A stretch of DNA of 26,282 bases from JAWXVD01 sp044425705 (GTDB lineage Bacteria > Bacillota > Clostridia > Lachnospirales > Lachnospiraceae), in the NCBI GenBank assembly GCA_044425705.1, contig JAWXVD010000040.1:1-26282 (forward strand). The letters are read 5' to 3'. Positions 8,553 to 17,314 of the stretch are shown in pieces. Made by a program: the position numbers and the translations under genes. Every line of letters starts with the position of its first letter. Position 1 is the first letter of the stretch. The notes beneath the pieces were generated by a model, which saw only the letters and a list, made by a program, of their open reading frames with translations, searched no databases and was not told the origin of the DNA.

Positions 8553-9707
8553 ATGAATACAGATAAAAAAGTACTACTCTTTGTGGACAGGATGCGAGTA
8601 GGTGGTATACAGATATTATTAGTCAATCTGATGAAAACTTTAGATAAATTAAAAGAAAGTGAAGAAATTGGTATCACCTTTGAACTTTTAGTTTTAGACG
8701 ATGGGTTAGAATATCCCTTATTAGAGGAAGTAAAAAAACTAGGAGTAACCACCCATCAACTGAAAGGGATTTGGCTTAGAAAGCCTTGGAATTATATCGG
8801 ATATTGTAAGGCATTACATAAATTCTTCGGAGAACACAATGACTACCAAGCCATCCACATGAATTCAGGACCGAAAAACTTCTTTTTACTATGGTATGGG
8901 AAACGATTTGGGATACCAGTCAGAATTGCCCACTCCCATAATTCAGGGTATCAAACTAGTTCGAAGCTACAAAAAGCACTGGGAGATGTTTTTAAAATCC
9001 CATTGCGACGAGTAGCAACGAATTATATTGCATGTTCGGAAAAAGCAGGCCAGTGGATGTTTGGTAAAAACCTTGTGGAACAAGGTAAGGTAGAAATTTT
9101 ACCTAATGGAGTAGACTTAGAAGAATTCCGATTCTCTACGGAAGTAAGAGCACAGGTTCGGAAAGAATTAGACATAGAAGATAAAATCGTAATCGGTAAT
9201 GTAGGACGATTTACGACTCAGAAGAATCATAAATTTTTAATCAAAATCTTCAAGGAAATACACCAGAAGAATCAAGATACAATGTTGTTATTAGCAGGCA
9301 TCGGAGAGCTAATGGAAGATTGTGAGAAGCAGGTGGAGGAGCTAGGTTTAGGTGAAGTTGTAAAATTCTTAGGGTTCCGCAGTGATGTGACAGATTTATT
9401 ACAAGGGATGGATCTTTTCTTAATGCCTTCTTTATATGAAGGATTTCCAGTAACGGGAGTAGAGGCACAGGCTAGTGGATTGCCTTGCGTGTTTACGGAT
9501 ACGATTACTAGGGAAGCGAAGTTGTTGGATAATGTGAAGTTTTTATCCTTAGAGAGTGATGCTGGAATTTGGGCTGAAGAAGTGCTTGGAGTATGGGAAA
9601 TAGCGAAAATTAGAGAACAAAGGGAAGGTAGCTATCATGTACTAAAACATAAAGGATTTGATATACAAGAGATGATTATGAACTTGAGGAAAGTTTATAT
9701 CAGTTAG
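8553..9707 (+). CDS. GT4-family glycosyltransferase
   Basis: 384 aa GT-B transferase. It has the N-terminal RMRVGGIQILLVNL loop, the RIAHSHNSG motif, IACSEKAGQWMF, the domain-linking VGRFTTQKN segment and the EX7E donor motif EGFPVTGVE (E296, E304). The HSHNS and ACS...WMF motifs place it in the same subgroup as the transferases at 10967 and 13832, so three cluster members share ancestry. A GGTGG-containing site (8539-8543) precedes the ATG. The 66-nt gap after the pyruvyltransferase gene holds no clear signal. Donor and acceptor are unknown. Confidence 0.88.
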   Translation: MNTDKKVLLFVDRMRVGGIQILLVNLMKTLDKLKESEEIGITFELLVLDDGLEYPLLEEVKKLGVTTHQLKGIWLRKPWNYIGYCKALHKFFGEHNDYQAIHMNSGPKNFFLLWYGKRFGIPVRIAHSHNSGYQTSSKLQKALGDVFKIPLRRVATNYIACSEKAGQWMFGKNLVEQGKVEILPNGVDLEEFRFSTEVRAQVRKELDIEDKIVIGNVGRFTTQKNHKFLIKIFKEIHQKNQDTMLLLAGIGELMEDCEKQVEELGLGEVVKFLGFRSDVTDLLQGMDLFLMPSLYEGFPVTGVEAQASGLPCVFTDTITREAKLLDNVKFLSLESDAGIWAEEVLGVWEIAKIREQREGSYHVLKHKGFDIQEMIMNLRKVYIS

Positions 9708-9788
9708 GATAGCATTAAAAGAGATATACATCATTCGTTAATTTCAAAATTTAGAAAGATGAAAATATATTTGGGAAGGGGAAAAACA

Positions 9789-10970
9789 GTGGAACATATA
9801 GGACGAAGAAATATACAAAAAAATACGAATATATTAAATCGTATGGTAGATAGCCGATTGATTCTATTGTTTTTCCCTTTACTTACGATTATTGGCAAGG
9901 TTGTTCGTTGGACGATTATGAGGGGGACATTAATTAACCTAAGTAAAGGTTGGGGATATGTAGATGTGATCGTCAACCAGACTGTAACTTTCCACTTTTT
10001 TGAAATGGAAGATGTGTTGGAGGGAAGTTCAGGTTCAGATGCAGCGTTAATGTTGTTTTATAAATTCATAAGAAAACTGTGCTTCGATATTCCAGATGAT
10101 TTTTATAGCTTTGAAATTGTCACTACCTTGATATTGGGTGCTATGTTATTTGTTCTGTGTACAAAGATTAAACCTTATGTTACAGTTATGGAATTTGTGT
10201 TTTTAACATTAGCTATTATGGTATTGAATGTATATTGTTTCTCCCTAGCAAAAGAATCCTTACAAATGATGTATTTTTATCTGCTCTTTCTTGTGATATA
10301 TACTAAGAAAGTTAATGACCGATATAAATTATTCTTTGGTAGTTTAGTTATTTTCTTTTCAGCAGCAACTTATCGAACCTATTATGTATTGATATTGGTT
10401 TTTACCTTTGCATTTGTATTCTTTATGAGATTTGTGAAATTCAAATCGGATACAATACTATATTTAACTGTAAAAGTAACGGGTTTATTTTTGAAAATGG
10501 TGGGAGTATATTTTGCAATTATGTGTACCTTATTGGTAATGCTAGACAGTTTATATGAAAGATTAGCAACATCTCTTTTGTTCGCTAGTGATGCAACTTC
10601 ATCTGCGAATACTTATATAGAAAATGTGATTACAAATTCTACTGCAAATGTGTTCTTAGTGGTGATTGAATATGGGGTGATGGTATTGCGGTTATTATTT
10701 CCATTTGAGTTAATCTCGTTGGGCGTTAAATATTGGCCATACATCATTTATCAATTATGTATGAGTGTAATGATGATAAGGACAACAGCTACTTATCATA
10801 GAAATTCTAGAATACAAAATGTGGCTTTAGCATTCTTTGTTGGATTTGTATTTGCCTCAGCTACTTTTGAGGTGGATTATGGGGCTTGGATACGTCATGG
10901 TGTGGTGACACTGCCGTTGATATTGTTGATGAGTGGGACGATTGAGAAGAAGAGGATACAAACTATATGA
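9789..10970 (+). CDS. Polytopic membrane protein, candidate repeat-unit polymerase (Wzy-like)
   Basis: About 393 aa, with roughly nine to ten hydrophobic segments spread from RLILLFFPLLTIIG near the N-terminus to HGVVTLPLILLM near the C-terminus. One extracellular-type loop between the first two segments carries many acidic residues. FSLAKESLQMMYF and the R-rich turn TYRTYYV recall Wzy/EpsG-like proteins, and it is the only polymerase candidate here, but Wzy proteins are too divergent for certainty. I chose GTG 9789, 7 nt after GGGAAGGGG. An ATG at 9759 is in frame but has only a weak site. The stop overlaps the next start by 4 nt (ATGA), indicating coupled translation. Confidence 0.65.
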   Translation: MEHIGRRNIQKNTNILNRMVDSRLILLFFPLLTIIGKVVRWTIMRGTLINLSKGWGYVDVIVNQTVTFHFFEMEDVLEGSSGSDAALMLFYKFIRKLCFDIPDDFYSFEIVTTLILGAMLFVLCTKIKPYVTVMEFVFLTLAIMVLNVYCFSLAKESLQMMYFYLLFLVIYTKKVNDRYKLFFGSLVIFFSAATYRTYYVLILVFTFAFVFFMRFVKFKSDTILYLTVKVTGLFLKMVGVYFAIMCTLLVMLDSLYERLATSLLFASDATSSANTYIENVITNSTANVFLVVIEYGVMVLRLLFPFELISLGVKYWPYIIYQLCMSVMMIRTTATYHRNSRIQNVALAFFVGFVFASATFEVDYGAWIRHGVVTLPLILLMSGTIEKKRIQTI

Positions 10971-12094
10971 AAATACTAGTAACAGGATTTACTGCTAATT
11001 ATGGTGGAGTAGAAAATTTTATAATGAATTATTATAGGGTCATGAAGCAGCTAGATCATTCTGTTGTAATAGATATTATGAGTACTGCTGAGAAACCAGC
11101 CTTTCATGATGAACTAGAAAAAATGGGGGGGAAAGTTTGGAAAATTCCTAGAAATCGATATAAATGGAAACAGAAAAATGTAATAAGAAGTATTTTACAG
11201 AGTAGTGAAGAACAGTACGATGTATTTTGGTGTAATAAATGTGAGTTAGCAGATATAACTTATTTAAAAGTAGCGAAAAAATGTGATATAAAGGTCAGAA
11301 TCCTACATAGTCATAATTCAAATAATATGTATACAGGATTTCGGAAATATGGGGTACAGCTATTACACGAATTTAATAAAAGAAACGTGAAACGGTTTGC
11401 TACAGATTATTGGGCTTGTTCTGATTATGCTGCCAATTGGATGTTTATGGAAGATATAATAGGAACTAACAATTACAAATTTGTACCTAATGCTGTAGAT
11501 ATAAAAAGGTTTCAATATAATGAAAATATACGTGATGAATATAGAAAAAAATTAAATGTTGAAGATAAACTAGTTATTGGCACTGTAGGAAGATTTAATT
11601 ATCAAAAAAACCCTGAATTTATTCTGGAAACTTTCAGAGAGATATATAAAATTAATTCTAATGCTGTTCTATTATGGATAGGAGTAGGTGAGCTGCAAGA
11701 TAAAATAAAACAATTAGTGATACAGTATAATTTAGAAAATGTAGTGTTTTTTTTAGGAATTCGCCAAGATGTGAATTATTTAATGCAAGCTATGGATTGT
11801 TTTTTGCTTCCGTCACGATTTGAGGGTCTACCAGTAGTAGCTGTTGAATCTCAAATAGCAGGATTGCCTACATTTATTAGTCGAGAAGGAATTTCAGAGC
11901 AAGTGAAATTTACTGAATATATTTATCGATTATCACTGAAAGATCCTATTGAAGATTGGGCTAAATGTATTTTGAAAAACTGTAAGGTAGATAGGAAAAA
12001 TAATTATAACAAAGATCATAGATTTGATATTAATATGGAAGCGAAAAAAGTACTAGGTAAGATGAATCATTTAGTATCGAATCAAAAGAAATAG
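10967..12094 (+). CDS. GT4-family glycosyltransferase, paralog A
   Basis: 375 aa GT-B transferase. Motifs are TGFTANYGGVENF at the N-terminal nucleotide loop, RILHSHNSNNMYTG, WACSDYAANWMF, VGRFNYQKNP and EX7E EGLPVVAVE (E286, E294). It is closely related to the gene at 13832: the first 100 or so residues are nearly the same, with DNA differences mainly at third codon positions. A run of seven G (11125-11131) lies in the coding sequence, where the paralog has GGGTGGG. The 4-nt overlap with the preceding membrane-protein gene couples the two. Confidence 0.88.
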   Translation: MKILVTGFTANYGGVENFIMNYYRVMKQLDHSVVIDIMSTAEKPAFHDELEKMGGKVWKIPRNRYKWKQKNVIRSILQSSEEQYDVFWCNKCELADITYLKVAKKCDIKVRILHSHNSNNMYTGFRKYGVQLLHEFNKRNVKRFATDYWACSDYAANWMFMEDIIGTNNYKFVPNAVDIKRFQYNENIRDEYRKKLNVEDKLVIGTVGRFNYQKNPEFILETFREIYKINSNAVLLWIGVGELQDKIKQLVIQYNLENVVFFLGIRQDVNYLMQAMDCFLLPSRFEGLPVVAVESQIAGLPTFISREGISEQVKFTEYIYRLSLKDPIEDWAKCILKNCKVDRKNNYNKDHRFDINMEAKKVLGKMNHLVSNQKK

Positions 12095-12115
12095 TTTATT
12101 AATGCAGAGGTGTAT

Positions 12116-12679
12116 ATGAAAACAAAACATGAGTTGAAGGAATTATTGATTGATGATGCAAGAAAATATATTGGAGAAGAGGCATTTTTTTGTAGAAAAA
12201 GAATACAGTTGCAAATTACGCATTCAGCTTATCGCTATACTTGTTTACTACGAAGAGCCACCTACTATCAAAGTAAAAATAAATTATACTATGGCTTGTT
12301 AAGAATGAGGGTTTTAAGATTATCTATAAAATATGGTTATCAAATCGGTGTAGGGGCAACCATTGGTGGTGGTTTATATTTAGGGCATAGGGGAACAATA
12401 ATCATTAATAAGAAAGTTACCATGGGAAATAATATTAGTTTATCACCAGGTGTTACTGTGGGGCAGGAAAATAGAGGGAAAAGACAAGGAACCCCTACAT
12501 TTGGTAATAAAATTTGGATTGGTACGAATGCAGTGGTAGTAGGAAAAATTAAAATAGGGGATGATGTGTTAATTGCACCTAATGCTTATGTGAATTTTGA
12601 TGTTCCTAGCAGCAGCGTGGTGATGGGAAATCCAGCAAAAATAATAGCTAATGTAGAGGCTACTAAAGGTTATTTGTAA
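12116..12679 (+). CDS. Left-handed beta-helix (hexapeptide) O-acetyltransferase, CysE-like
   Basis: 187 aa acyl-CoA-dependent acetyltransferase. The C-terminal half (about 75-175) shows hexapeptide repeats typical of a left-handed beta-helix. GLYLGHRGTIIIN contains the probable catalytic His (H91), followed by ISLSPGVTVG and the closing MGNPAKII. It resembles the serine-acetyltransferase-like proteins common in capsule loci more than metabolic CysE, which is longer and has a fuller N-terminal helical domain. A role in O-acetylating a sugar of the repeat unit is inferred from context. ATG 12116 is preferred, 5 nt after AGAGG; a GTG at 12110 overlaps that site. Confidence 0.87.
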   Translation: MKTKHELKELLIDDARKYIGEEAFFCRKRIQLQITHSAYRYTCLLRRATYYQSKNKLYYGLLRMRVLRLSIKYGYQIGVGATIGGGLYLGHRGTIIINKKVTMGNNISLSPGVTVGQENRGKRQGTPTFGNKIWIGTNAVVVGKIKIGDDVLIAPNAYVNFDVPSSSVVMGNPAKIIANVEATKGYL

Positions 12680-12728
12680 ATAGTGGCAAAGGTTTATTTT
12701 AACGTATAGAGGGAGAGAAGAATTATTG

Positions 12729-13725
12729 ATGAAAAAGAATTATATTATAGATGTATATAGAGAAAAAGATGAACATCATGCTGGAACGAAAGTATGTGAA
12801 GATTTTAATGAAATTCTTGCAATGGACTATGAAGTGATTTTTTTGAATAAAAGTAAGGTATTATTATTTAAAATAATAGAAATGATTATTACCTTGTTTA
12901 GATTAAAATTATATGCTAAAAATATTATTGTATATCAACCAGTTTACGCGAAAGTAAGTATAAATAATTTTTTGTTTTTATTAAAAAATATTAATAAAAC
13001 GGCTATAATTTTTGATTTGAGTATTATAAGATATGAATCTTTTAAAAACAAAGCAAACAAAACTGTTGATTACTTGAACCAATATGATGGAATTGTTTCA
13101 CAGAACAATGAGATGACGAAATATTTAAGAAGTATCGGCGTTGTCTCAAAAATATCTGAAATTGGGGTGTGGGATTACTTGTATGATAATGAAAGAATAT
13201 CCAAAATGACTTCGGAATATCAAAATAGCCTTTGTTATGTTTCGAATTTAATGAGCTCTAAAAGTGGATTTATTTATGATCTTATTTCATTTAAAAGAGA
13301 ATATTCAATTTATACATATGGTCCCAATTTTATAGAAAAATTTAGCAATTATGATGGAGCTTTTTGGGGGAGTATGTGATGCTAAATTACTTCCTTATTA
13401 TATAAAAGGAAAATTTGGATTGATTTGGGAAGGTAATGAAATTACAAGTTCTAGTAGTTATTCAAAGTATGTAACGCCGCATAAAATGTCATTATATATT
13501 GTTGCAAATAAACCTGTAATAACTTGGAAATATTCTGCTGTTGCAGAATTTATTTTGAATAATAAAATTGGCGTTGTTATCGAATCTTTGGAAACATTAG
13601 AAAGTTGTTTGAAATCTATATCTGCAGATGAATTTCAGTTAATGGTAGATAATGAAAAAAGAATGTCTAAATTGTTGCAGGAAGGATATTTTACAAAGCT
13701 ATGTTTACAGATGTTGGATGAGTAA
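12729..13725 (+). pseudogene. Frameshifted galactofuranosyltransferase/Gtf3-like glycosyltransferase
   Basis: Two consecutive open frames together make one protein of about 331 residues, the usual size of the beta-1,6-galactofuranosyltransferase/Gtf3-like family. The first (12729-13379) has the N-terminal HAGTKVCEDFNEIL, SQNNEMTKYLRSIGV and GVWDYL. The second, one base out of phase, continues with FGLIWEGNE, YSKYVTPHKMSLYIVANKPV and IGVVIESLETLE, the donor-binding part. The break lies at T5G5 (13361-13370). Removing one G would read A-F-W-G-V-C-D-A-K without interruption. As written, the first product lacks the donor-binding half and should be inactive. A sequencing error in the G run cannot be excluded. 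It is visibly AT-rich, like the genes that follow. Confidence 0.82.
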
Positions 13726-13831
13726 ATTATGTGGATTCAAGTATGCAGTACTTAGGATGAAATAAGATAATAATTATTTGGTTAACTCAATGCATGCTTT
13801 GACTAGGATTTGAAAGATTATGGAGAGAATT

Positions 13832-14959
13832 ATGCGTATACTGGTAACAGGATTTACTGCTAATTATGGCGGAGTGGAAAATTTCATAATGAATTATTAC
13901 CGTGTAATGAAGCAGTTAGATGATTCACTTATTATAGATATTATTAGTACGGCAGAGCAGCCTGCTTTTCAAGATGAAATCGAGAAGATGGGTGGGAAGG
14001 TTTGGAGGATTCCTAGAGCTAGAAATAAAAGGAAGCAAACAATTAAGTTAAAAGAGATTATGAATAATGAATACTACAACATAATTTGGTGCAATAAATG
14101 CGACTTATCTGATATTGTTTATTTGAAAATAGCGTATAAGTATAAAATTCCAGTTAGAATTATTCATAGTCATAGTTCTAGTAATATGTATACAGGCATA
14201 AGAGGAATTGTGGTAGGAATATTACATCATTGTAATAAAAGGAACGTGGAACGATATACTACAGAATTTTGGAGCTGTTCGGATTATGCATCAGAATGGA
14301 TGTATTTGAAAAAGAGAGTAGAATCTAAGAACTATAAATTTGTGCCAAATGCGGTGGATACAAATAAATTTTATTATAGTAATGAGAGACGTGAACAGTA
14401 CAGAAATAATTTTCAAATTTCAGATAAATTAGTAGTAGGTTGTGTGGGAACATTTGCTTATGCGAAGAATCCGCATTTTGTTCTTGAAATATTTAAAGAA
14501 ATGTACAATTTGAACAAACAAGTAGTCATGTTATGGGTAGGCAATGGTAATTTAAAAGAAGAAATTGAAAAGAGAATTGTAGATTATGGATTGGAAAGTG
14601 TAGTACAGTTAATGGGAGTGAGACATGATGTTAGTGAATTGATGCAATCTATGGATTGTTTATTGTTACCGTCAAAGTTTGAAGGATTACCAGTAGTGGC
14701 TATTGAAGCACAGGCTGTTGGACTACATGTATTTGCAGCCAAGGAAGGGATTTCGGAACAGAGCAAGGCAACGGAGTGTTTTCATTTTTTATCCTTAGAA
14801 ATGAATGCTGCGGAGTGGGCAAGGAATATCTTACAGGCTAATTTAGAGCATAAAGACACGAGAAGTGAATTGATTAGAAATGGATTTGAAATGCAAGAAG
14901 CAGGAACTAAATTATACAACCAACTAAAAACATTAGTGGATAGGATAGAAAAGCAATAA
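13832..14959 (+). CDS. GT4-family glycosyltransferase, paralog B
   Basis: 375 aa GT-B transferase and close paralog of the gene at 10967. It has the same N-terminal TGFTANYGGVENF, the RIIHSHSSSNMYTG acceptor-side motif, SCSDYASEWMY and EX7E EGLPVVAIE (E284, E292). Similarity is highest in the N-terminal third, while the middle and C-terminus diverge, as expected for paralogs that now use different donors or acceptors. ATG 13832 is 6 nt after GGAG (13822-13825) and aligns exactly with the paralog's start. An ATG at 13820 overlaps the ribosome site and should be ignored. The 106-nt gap upstream shows no clear promoter. Confidence 0.88.
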   Translation: MRILVTGFTANYGGVENFIMNYYRVMKQLDDSLIIDIISTAEQPAFQDEIEKMGGKVWRIPRARNKRKQTIKLKEIMNNEYYNIIWCNKCDLSDIVYLKIAYKYKIPVRIIHSHSSSNMYTGIRGIVVGILHHCNKRNVERYTTEFWSCSDYASEWMYLKKRVESKNYKFVPNAVDTNKFYYSNERREQYRNNFQISDKLVVGCVGTFAYAKNPHFVLEIFKEMYNLNKQVVMLWVGNGNLKEEIEKRIVDYGLESVVQLMGVRHDVSELMQSMDCLLLPSKFEGLPVVAIEAQAVGLHVFAAKEGISEQSKATECFHFLSLEMNAAEWARNILQANLEHKDTRSELIRNGFEMQEAGTKLYNQLKTLVDRIEKQ

Positions 14960-15005
14960 TGTTATATATGGATGTTGCGAAGGAAAGGTATATGTAGAAT
15001 AACAT

Positions 15006-16187
15006 ATGAATAAAAAAAAGATTTTATTTATTATAGAAGGATTGGGTATAGGTGGAGCAGAAAAGAGTTTACTCACATTGTTAGAATTATTTGATTATAA
15101 TAGCTATGAAGTGGATTTGTTATTATTCGATCATAGTAGAGAATTGATGAAGTTCATTCCAAAGAAGGTTAATTTGCTTCAAGAAGATAAGAATTTTAAA
15201 ACATTTTATCAATGTATTAAAAAATCACCCTTTAAATTCTTGAAAAAAGGGCAGTTAAAATTTGCTATTTTAAGTTTCTGCTATTTAATAAAGTGTGCCG
15301 TATATAAAATAATGTACAATAAATTGTATGTTGGTTGGGATATACAAAAATATTTTTTTTCTTCCATTGATAAAGAATATGATACATCTATAGCATATTT
15401 AGAAAGAAAATGCATCTATTTTAATATTGATAAAGTAATAGCAAAAAATAAAATTGGATTCATTCACAATGATTATAGTGTTTATCAATATGATTATAAG
15501 TACGATCAAATGCATTTTAGGTATTATAACCATATTGCAACGGTTTCTGAACATTGCAAAGAAGTATTAATAGATATATTTCCGGAATATAAAGAAAAGT
15601 TTCTCGTAATTAAGAATATGATATCGAAAACATTGATAGAAGAAATGGCAAATGAGGAAATAGAACTTGTTAGACAAAATGATGAGTTAATAATTGTAAC
15701 GGTAGGTAGGGTGATAGAGCAAAAAGGATACCACATTGCAGTAGATATTTGTAATGAACTAGTAAAACTAGGTTGTAATGTAAAATGGTATGTGATAGGG
15801 AAAGAAAATCCATCAGAGAAATATAAAGAAAAGTTAATTCAAAAAATTGAAGAATACGAATTACAAGAAGTATTTATATTTTTAGAAGCCCAGTTAAATC
15901 CTTATAAATATATGAAGTTTTGTGACGTTTATGTACAACCTTCTGTTTTTGAAGGTTATGGAATTACAGTGGCCGAGGCAAAGGCGTTGGGTAAAATCAT
16001 TGTGGCTTCGGATATACCAGAGTTTCTAGAACAGTTGGAGGATTATGGTAAAGGAATTATTTGCGGAAAAGTATGCGATTATATTGAAGTACTAGAAAAG
16101 TTTTGGAAAGAGGAAGTAGATATAGACATGAAGTGCATATTTACAGATACATGCAGGGAACAGCATAAACTATATCATATACTGTAA
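15006..16187 (+). CDS. GT4-family glycosyltransferase
   Basis: 393 aa GT-B transferase. Its N-terminus, IIEGLGIGGAEKSLLTLL, carries the typical GGAE loop. The middle has IGFIHNDYS and TVSEHCKEVL, and the C-domain has VGRVIEQKGYHIA and EX7E EGYGITVAE (E316, E324). It is not closely similar to the three HSHNS-type transferases of the cluster. A ribosome site is weak and distant (AGGAAAGG, 14981-14988), so initiation may be inefficient. The last 20 residues diverge from the family (CREQHKLYHIL), which may mark a slightly altered C-terminus. The substrate is unknown. Confidence 0.85.
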   Translation: MNKKKILFIIEGLGIGGAEKSLLTLLELFDYNSYEVDLLLFDHSRELMKFIPKKVNLLQEDKNFKTFYQCIKKSPFKFLKKGQLKFAILSFCYLIKCAVYKIMYNKLYVGWDIQKYFFSSIDKEYDTSIAYLERKCIYFNIDKVIAKNKIGFIHNDYSVYQYDYKYDQMHFRYYNHIATVSEHCKEVLIDIFPEYKEKFLVIKNMISKTLIEEMANEEIELVRQNDELIIVTVGRVIEQKGYHIAVDICNELVKLGCNVKWYVIGKENPSEKYKEKLIQKIEEYELQEVFIFLEAQLNPYKYMKFCDVYVQPSVFEGYGITVAEAKALGKIIVASDIPEFLEQLEDYGKGIICGKVCDYIEVLEKFWKEEVDIDMKCIFTDTCREQHKLYHIL

Positions 16188-16263
16188 GATAATGAAGAAC
16201 TATAGATTCTACATAAATAATAACGATGTAAAACAATGAAAATGGTTAGAAGGTAGGAAAAGC

Positions 16264-17304
16264 ATGAATTTACTTATAATAACAGACTATGCAGCACCCT
16301 ATGAGGGGAATTTTATACAATCACTTAAAAGTCTTGAAAATAGAATTTTAAAAAATGGTAAAATGGTATACCTTTTTCCTTTGAGATCAAAAGAGTTCGA
16401 CTGGGTAAATGACTTTGCTAAAATACATAAAGTCTATTTTTTTACTAGTAAAACAAAAGATATTATTAACACAATAAAAAATATAAATAAGGCAGAAAAT
16501 ATTGATATTATATATTCACATTTTACTTTGTTCAAAACACAAAAGGCAGTAAAATATGTGAGAGTACTTAACAAAAAAGTGAAATTGGTTCAACATTTTC
16601 ATAATCATTATTTTAATGTGAGAAATCCAATGTATAAATGGTGTTTTAATGGTGATTTAAATATAGGCTGTTCCAAATCAGTGGGGGAAAGTTTGCCATA
16701 TAAAAAATCTACCTATGTTGATAACGCAATTGATTTTGAACGTTTAAAAATATGCGATGAAAATTTCGAATTTGCTGAAAAAGATAAATTGCAAATCACG
16801 ATGTTTGGTTTTGATTATAGAAGAAAAGGTGTCGATATTGCAATTAAAGCTATAGAACCAATTGTAGAGAAATTAAATATTCATTTAAACATAGTTGTTT
16901 CGGTTGGAAGTGAAAATATAAAAGAGCAGATAATAAATGATTTTGGGGTAGTACCTAGTTGGATTAATATTATAGAGGCAAGAAATGATATAGCTACATA
17001 CTTAACGAAAAGTAAATTGTTTATTTCATCAGCTAGAGAAGAAGGCTTTTGTTATGCACTTGTTGAAGCTGGATATTGTGGTGCATTATTGATTTCAAGT
17101 AAAATAGCGGGAGTTCCATATCATATACCGAATTGCAACGTATTTGAAAGTGAGGATGTTGTTCAATTTACTAAAGTGATTAGAGAAACTATCTTAAAGC
17201 ATGACACTATGAATAAAGAGGAGACAAAGCAGTATATTGAGGAAAATTACCATATTAATAAATGGAGAGATAACATTTATAACGAATTGATGAATATATT
17301 ATAG
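16264..17304 (+). CDS. GT4-like glycosyltransferase
   Basis: 346 aa, GT-B-like. The N-terminal domain has IITDYAAPYEGNF and LVQHFHNHYF; the C-domain has MFGFDYRRKGVDIAIKA and the EX7E-type EGFCYALVE (E260, E268). It is more divergent than the other GT4 genes, but the R/K-K-G donor motif and EX7E support the call. It is preceded by AGGTAGGA and ends 10 nt before the next gene, whose ribosome site overlaps this stop region. This suggests co-transcription and coupled translation with the GT2 pair. Confidence 0.8.
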   Translation: MNLLIITDYAAPYEGNFIQSLKSLENRILKNGKMVYLFPLRSKEFDWVNDFAKIHKVYFFTSKTKDIINTIKNINKAENIDIIYSHFTLFKTQKAVKYVRVLNKKVKLVQHFHNHYFNVRNPMYKWCFNGDLNIGCSKSVGESLPYKKSTYVDNAIDFERLKICDENFEFAEKDKLQITMFGFDYRRKGVDIAIKAIEPIVEKLNIHLNIVVSVGSENIKEQIINDFGVVPSWINIIEARNDIATYLTKSKLFISSAREEGFCYALVEAGYCGALLISSKIAGVPYHIPNCNVFESEDVVQFTKVIRETILKHDTMNKEETKQYIEENYHINKWRDNIYNELMNIL

Positions 17305-17314
17305 GAGTGTTGTT

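Noticed and set aside
12116..12679. Metabolic serine acetyltransferase (CysE) for cysteine synthesis
   Set aside because: The protein is short at the N-terminus and in a capsule locus without cysteine genes; a sugar O-acetyltransferase is more likely.
13361..13370. Programmed -1 ribosomal frameshift at T5G5
   Set aside because: Joining the two frames requires a +1 shift, which a -1 slippery site cannot give.
13351..13725. Separate 124-residue gene
   Set aside because: Its sequence is the natural C-terminal half of the preceding transferase, and its apparent start lies inside that gene without a ribosome site.
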